64,000 bases of DNA. It comes from Bolinopsis microptera (lineage: Eukaryota; Ctenophora; Tentaculata; Lobata; Bolinopsidae). The number at the start of each line of letters is the position of its first letter. Positions within the stretch are counted from its first letter, which is position 1. The notes under the pieces were generated by a model. The model did no database searches. It saw nothing but the letters and a program-made list of their open reading frames with translations, and was not told where the DNA came from. Positions 63,119 through 64,000 of this stretch are shown one piece after another. The stretch spans positions 13,997,675 through 14,061,674 of the forward strand of contig NC_087076.1 of assembly GCF_026151205.1 (NCBI RefSeq). The letters run 5' to 3'. The position numbers and the translations under genes are program-made.

Positions 63119-63816
63119 GATCTAGATGTACAGTTTACTTTCGACCATCAAGGAGAGCTTCAAACTGATCTATACGTAAAAGAAACAGACTCCAGGTCCT
63201 ACCTACATTTTAGCAGTCGTCACCCCAATCACATATTCTCAGGAATTGTATACTCCCAGTGTTTACGCCTTAGGAGGATAATCAATTCAAAGGAGAGGTT
63301 AGAGACCCAGCTCAACATTCTCAAACGGGCGTTTCATGAATCAGGATACACTAGTAAAATGGTTGACAACATAGCTAACAAAGTCCTTGGCATGGAAAGG
63401 GTGTTAATCAGGAAGAGTACAGTCGTGCCTAATGAACAAGCCCCGCTATCAGCTATACCAATCAGAGTCATCTCTAGTTATGGAAGTGACAATGACTTGG
63501 TGAATCTTGTCCAGAAATACGAAGATCACTTGAGACGAACTCGTAGTTTTAGTGAAAGTGAGAGTCAGCAAGCCACAAACTCCACCACAGCACCGAAAGG
63601 AAAAAATAAACTGTTTCAGTTTGTGAGGAAAACGGGATCTACGCTTAGATCTCGCCTCGGTACATCTAAACAGCTTGCCTTAGGTGCTAAACATGGTAAA
63701 ACTGAACCCTGTCACAGAATAACTGCAAGTGTTGTAAAATGATCATGAGTAAGGACTCCATCACATCAAATGGCAAAAAAATCAAATCAGCCCCTGGTTG
63801 TTGCAAGACCTATAAC
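63119..63816 (+). pseudogene. Penelope-like RT fragment (thumb and linker)
   Basis: Open from DLDVQFTFDHQGELQTDLYV through SYLHFSSRHPNHIFSGIVYS, QCLRLRRIINSKERL to a stop at 63,742. YLHFSS-HP-H---I-YSQ-LRLRRI is the conserved region just after the palm of Penelope-like RTs. From about 63,710 a frame shift leads to NCKCCKMIMSKDSITSNGKK then SAPGCCKTYN, the Cys-rich linker before the GIY-YIG domain. At 63,819 the coding sequence is cut by a G-capped element. The palm is missing upstream of 63,119. It is a different subfamily from the element at 53 kb. Confidence 0.7.
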
Positions 63817-63818
63817 AT

Positions 63819-64000
63819 GGGGGGGGTGTAACCCAAAAAAACCCAACTCCTACCCAAGAAAAGGTAATACTGGGATTGGGTTTTTTTGGGTTTTTTTGGG
63901 TTTTTTAAACAAAATGTAAACAAAATTCTAGCCATTTCATTAATTGTATTGAATGTGAATTATTTCCCACTGAGTCTTACCTACGTGTTGTTCTCATGTC
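63819..64000. mobile_element. G-capped element, left end, runs out of window
   Basis: Eight G, then TGTAACCCAAAAAAACCCAA (10-bp period CCCAAAAAAA), a ~45-bp spacer, and the motif inverted as GGGTTTTTTTGGGTTTTTTT. Same plan as the complete elements at 12.0 and 41.9 kb. It interrupts a Penelope-like frame right after KTYN. The right end should lie beyond 64,000. Confidence 0.6.

Overview
The window looks like AT-rich nuclear DNA of a non-vertebrate animal. It has spliceosomal introns with GT..AG borders (several only 60-200 bp), AATAAA and TATA signals, (GAAA)n microsatellites, an actin exon fragment, Penelope-like and LINE retroelements, hAT-like, Harbinger-like, CACTA-like and RAG1/Transib-like DNA-transposon remains, and no operons or bacterial signals. 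A cnidarian- or ctenophore-grade genome would fit, but the species cannot be fixed from this sequence. All family names here are recalled from memory; nothing was searched.

Layout. 1-2.4 kb is nearly featureless. At 2.4-2.7 kb there is a compact candidate gene for a 62-residue secreted peptide, with TATA box, signal peptide and poly(A) signal. 3-17.3 kb is a repeat-rich block: a ~400-bp repeat unit recurs with arrays of a 35-bp satellite that carries its own hairpin. Between the arrays lie scattered pieces of a RAG1/Transib-like transposase family, a 2,466-bp DNA transposon with perfect 33-bp inverted ends and a 4-bp target duplication, and a 327-bp element capped by G-runs. 17.3-21.7 kb holds tandemly duplicated repeats, unrecognised transposon-type ORFs and a broken AlkB dioxygenase domain.

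The dominant structure is a segmental duplication. Copy A1 (~21.7-34.2 kb) and copy A2 (~46.7-63.2 kb) run in the same order and strand. Differences between them give natural before/after pictures: a 1,294-bp hAT-like element packed with a GC-rich minisatellite is present only in A1 (8-bp target duplication, empty site in A2). A 5'-truncated Penelope-like element is present only in A2 (11-bp target duplication, empty site in A1). A2 also holds an extra ~4.3 kb (56.0-60.3 kb) with a hAT-like MITE and a two-exon zinc-knuckle microgene. Both copies carry a tnp2/CACTA-like transposase, a multi-exon Cys-rich gene family, a GDSGAP serine-protease fragment and another multi-exon transposon-type gene.

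34.2-46.7 kb between the copies has an actin fragment, several transposon-type ORF pieces, a LINE (ORF1 esterase, ORF2 endonuclease) interrupted by a 700-bp G-capped element, an inverted tandem pair of the Cys-rich family exon, and the longest reading frame (420 aa, repetitive and Lys/Ser-rich) followed by a transposase-like ORF. The right edge shows a second Penelope-like fragment (+ strand), interrupted at 63,819 by another G-capped element that leaves the window.

The most unusual observation is a group of elements that share architecture but hardly any sequence: a G-run cap, a short CAA/CCAA box, a 9-10-bp tandem motif, a spacer, then the same motif inverted. Two complete elements (11,982-12,308; 41,881-42,580) and two left ends (43,367; 63,819) are seen. 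Most of what is coded here is transposon debris; few genes look like intact host genes.
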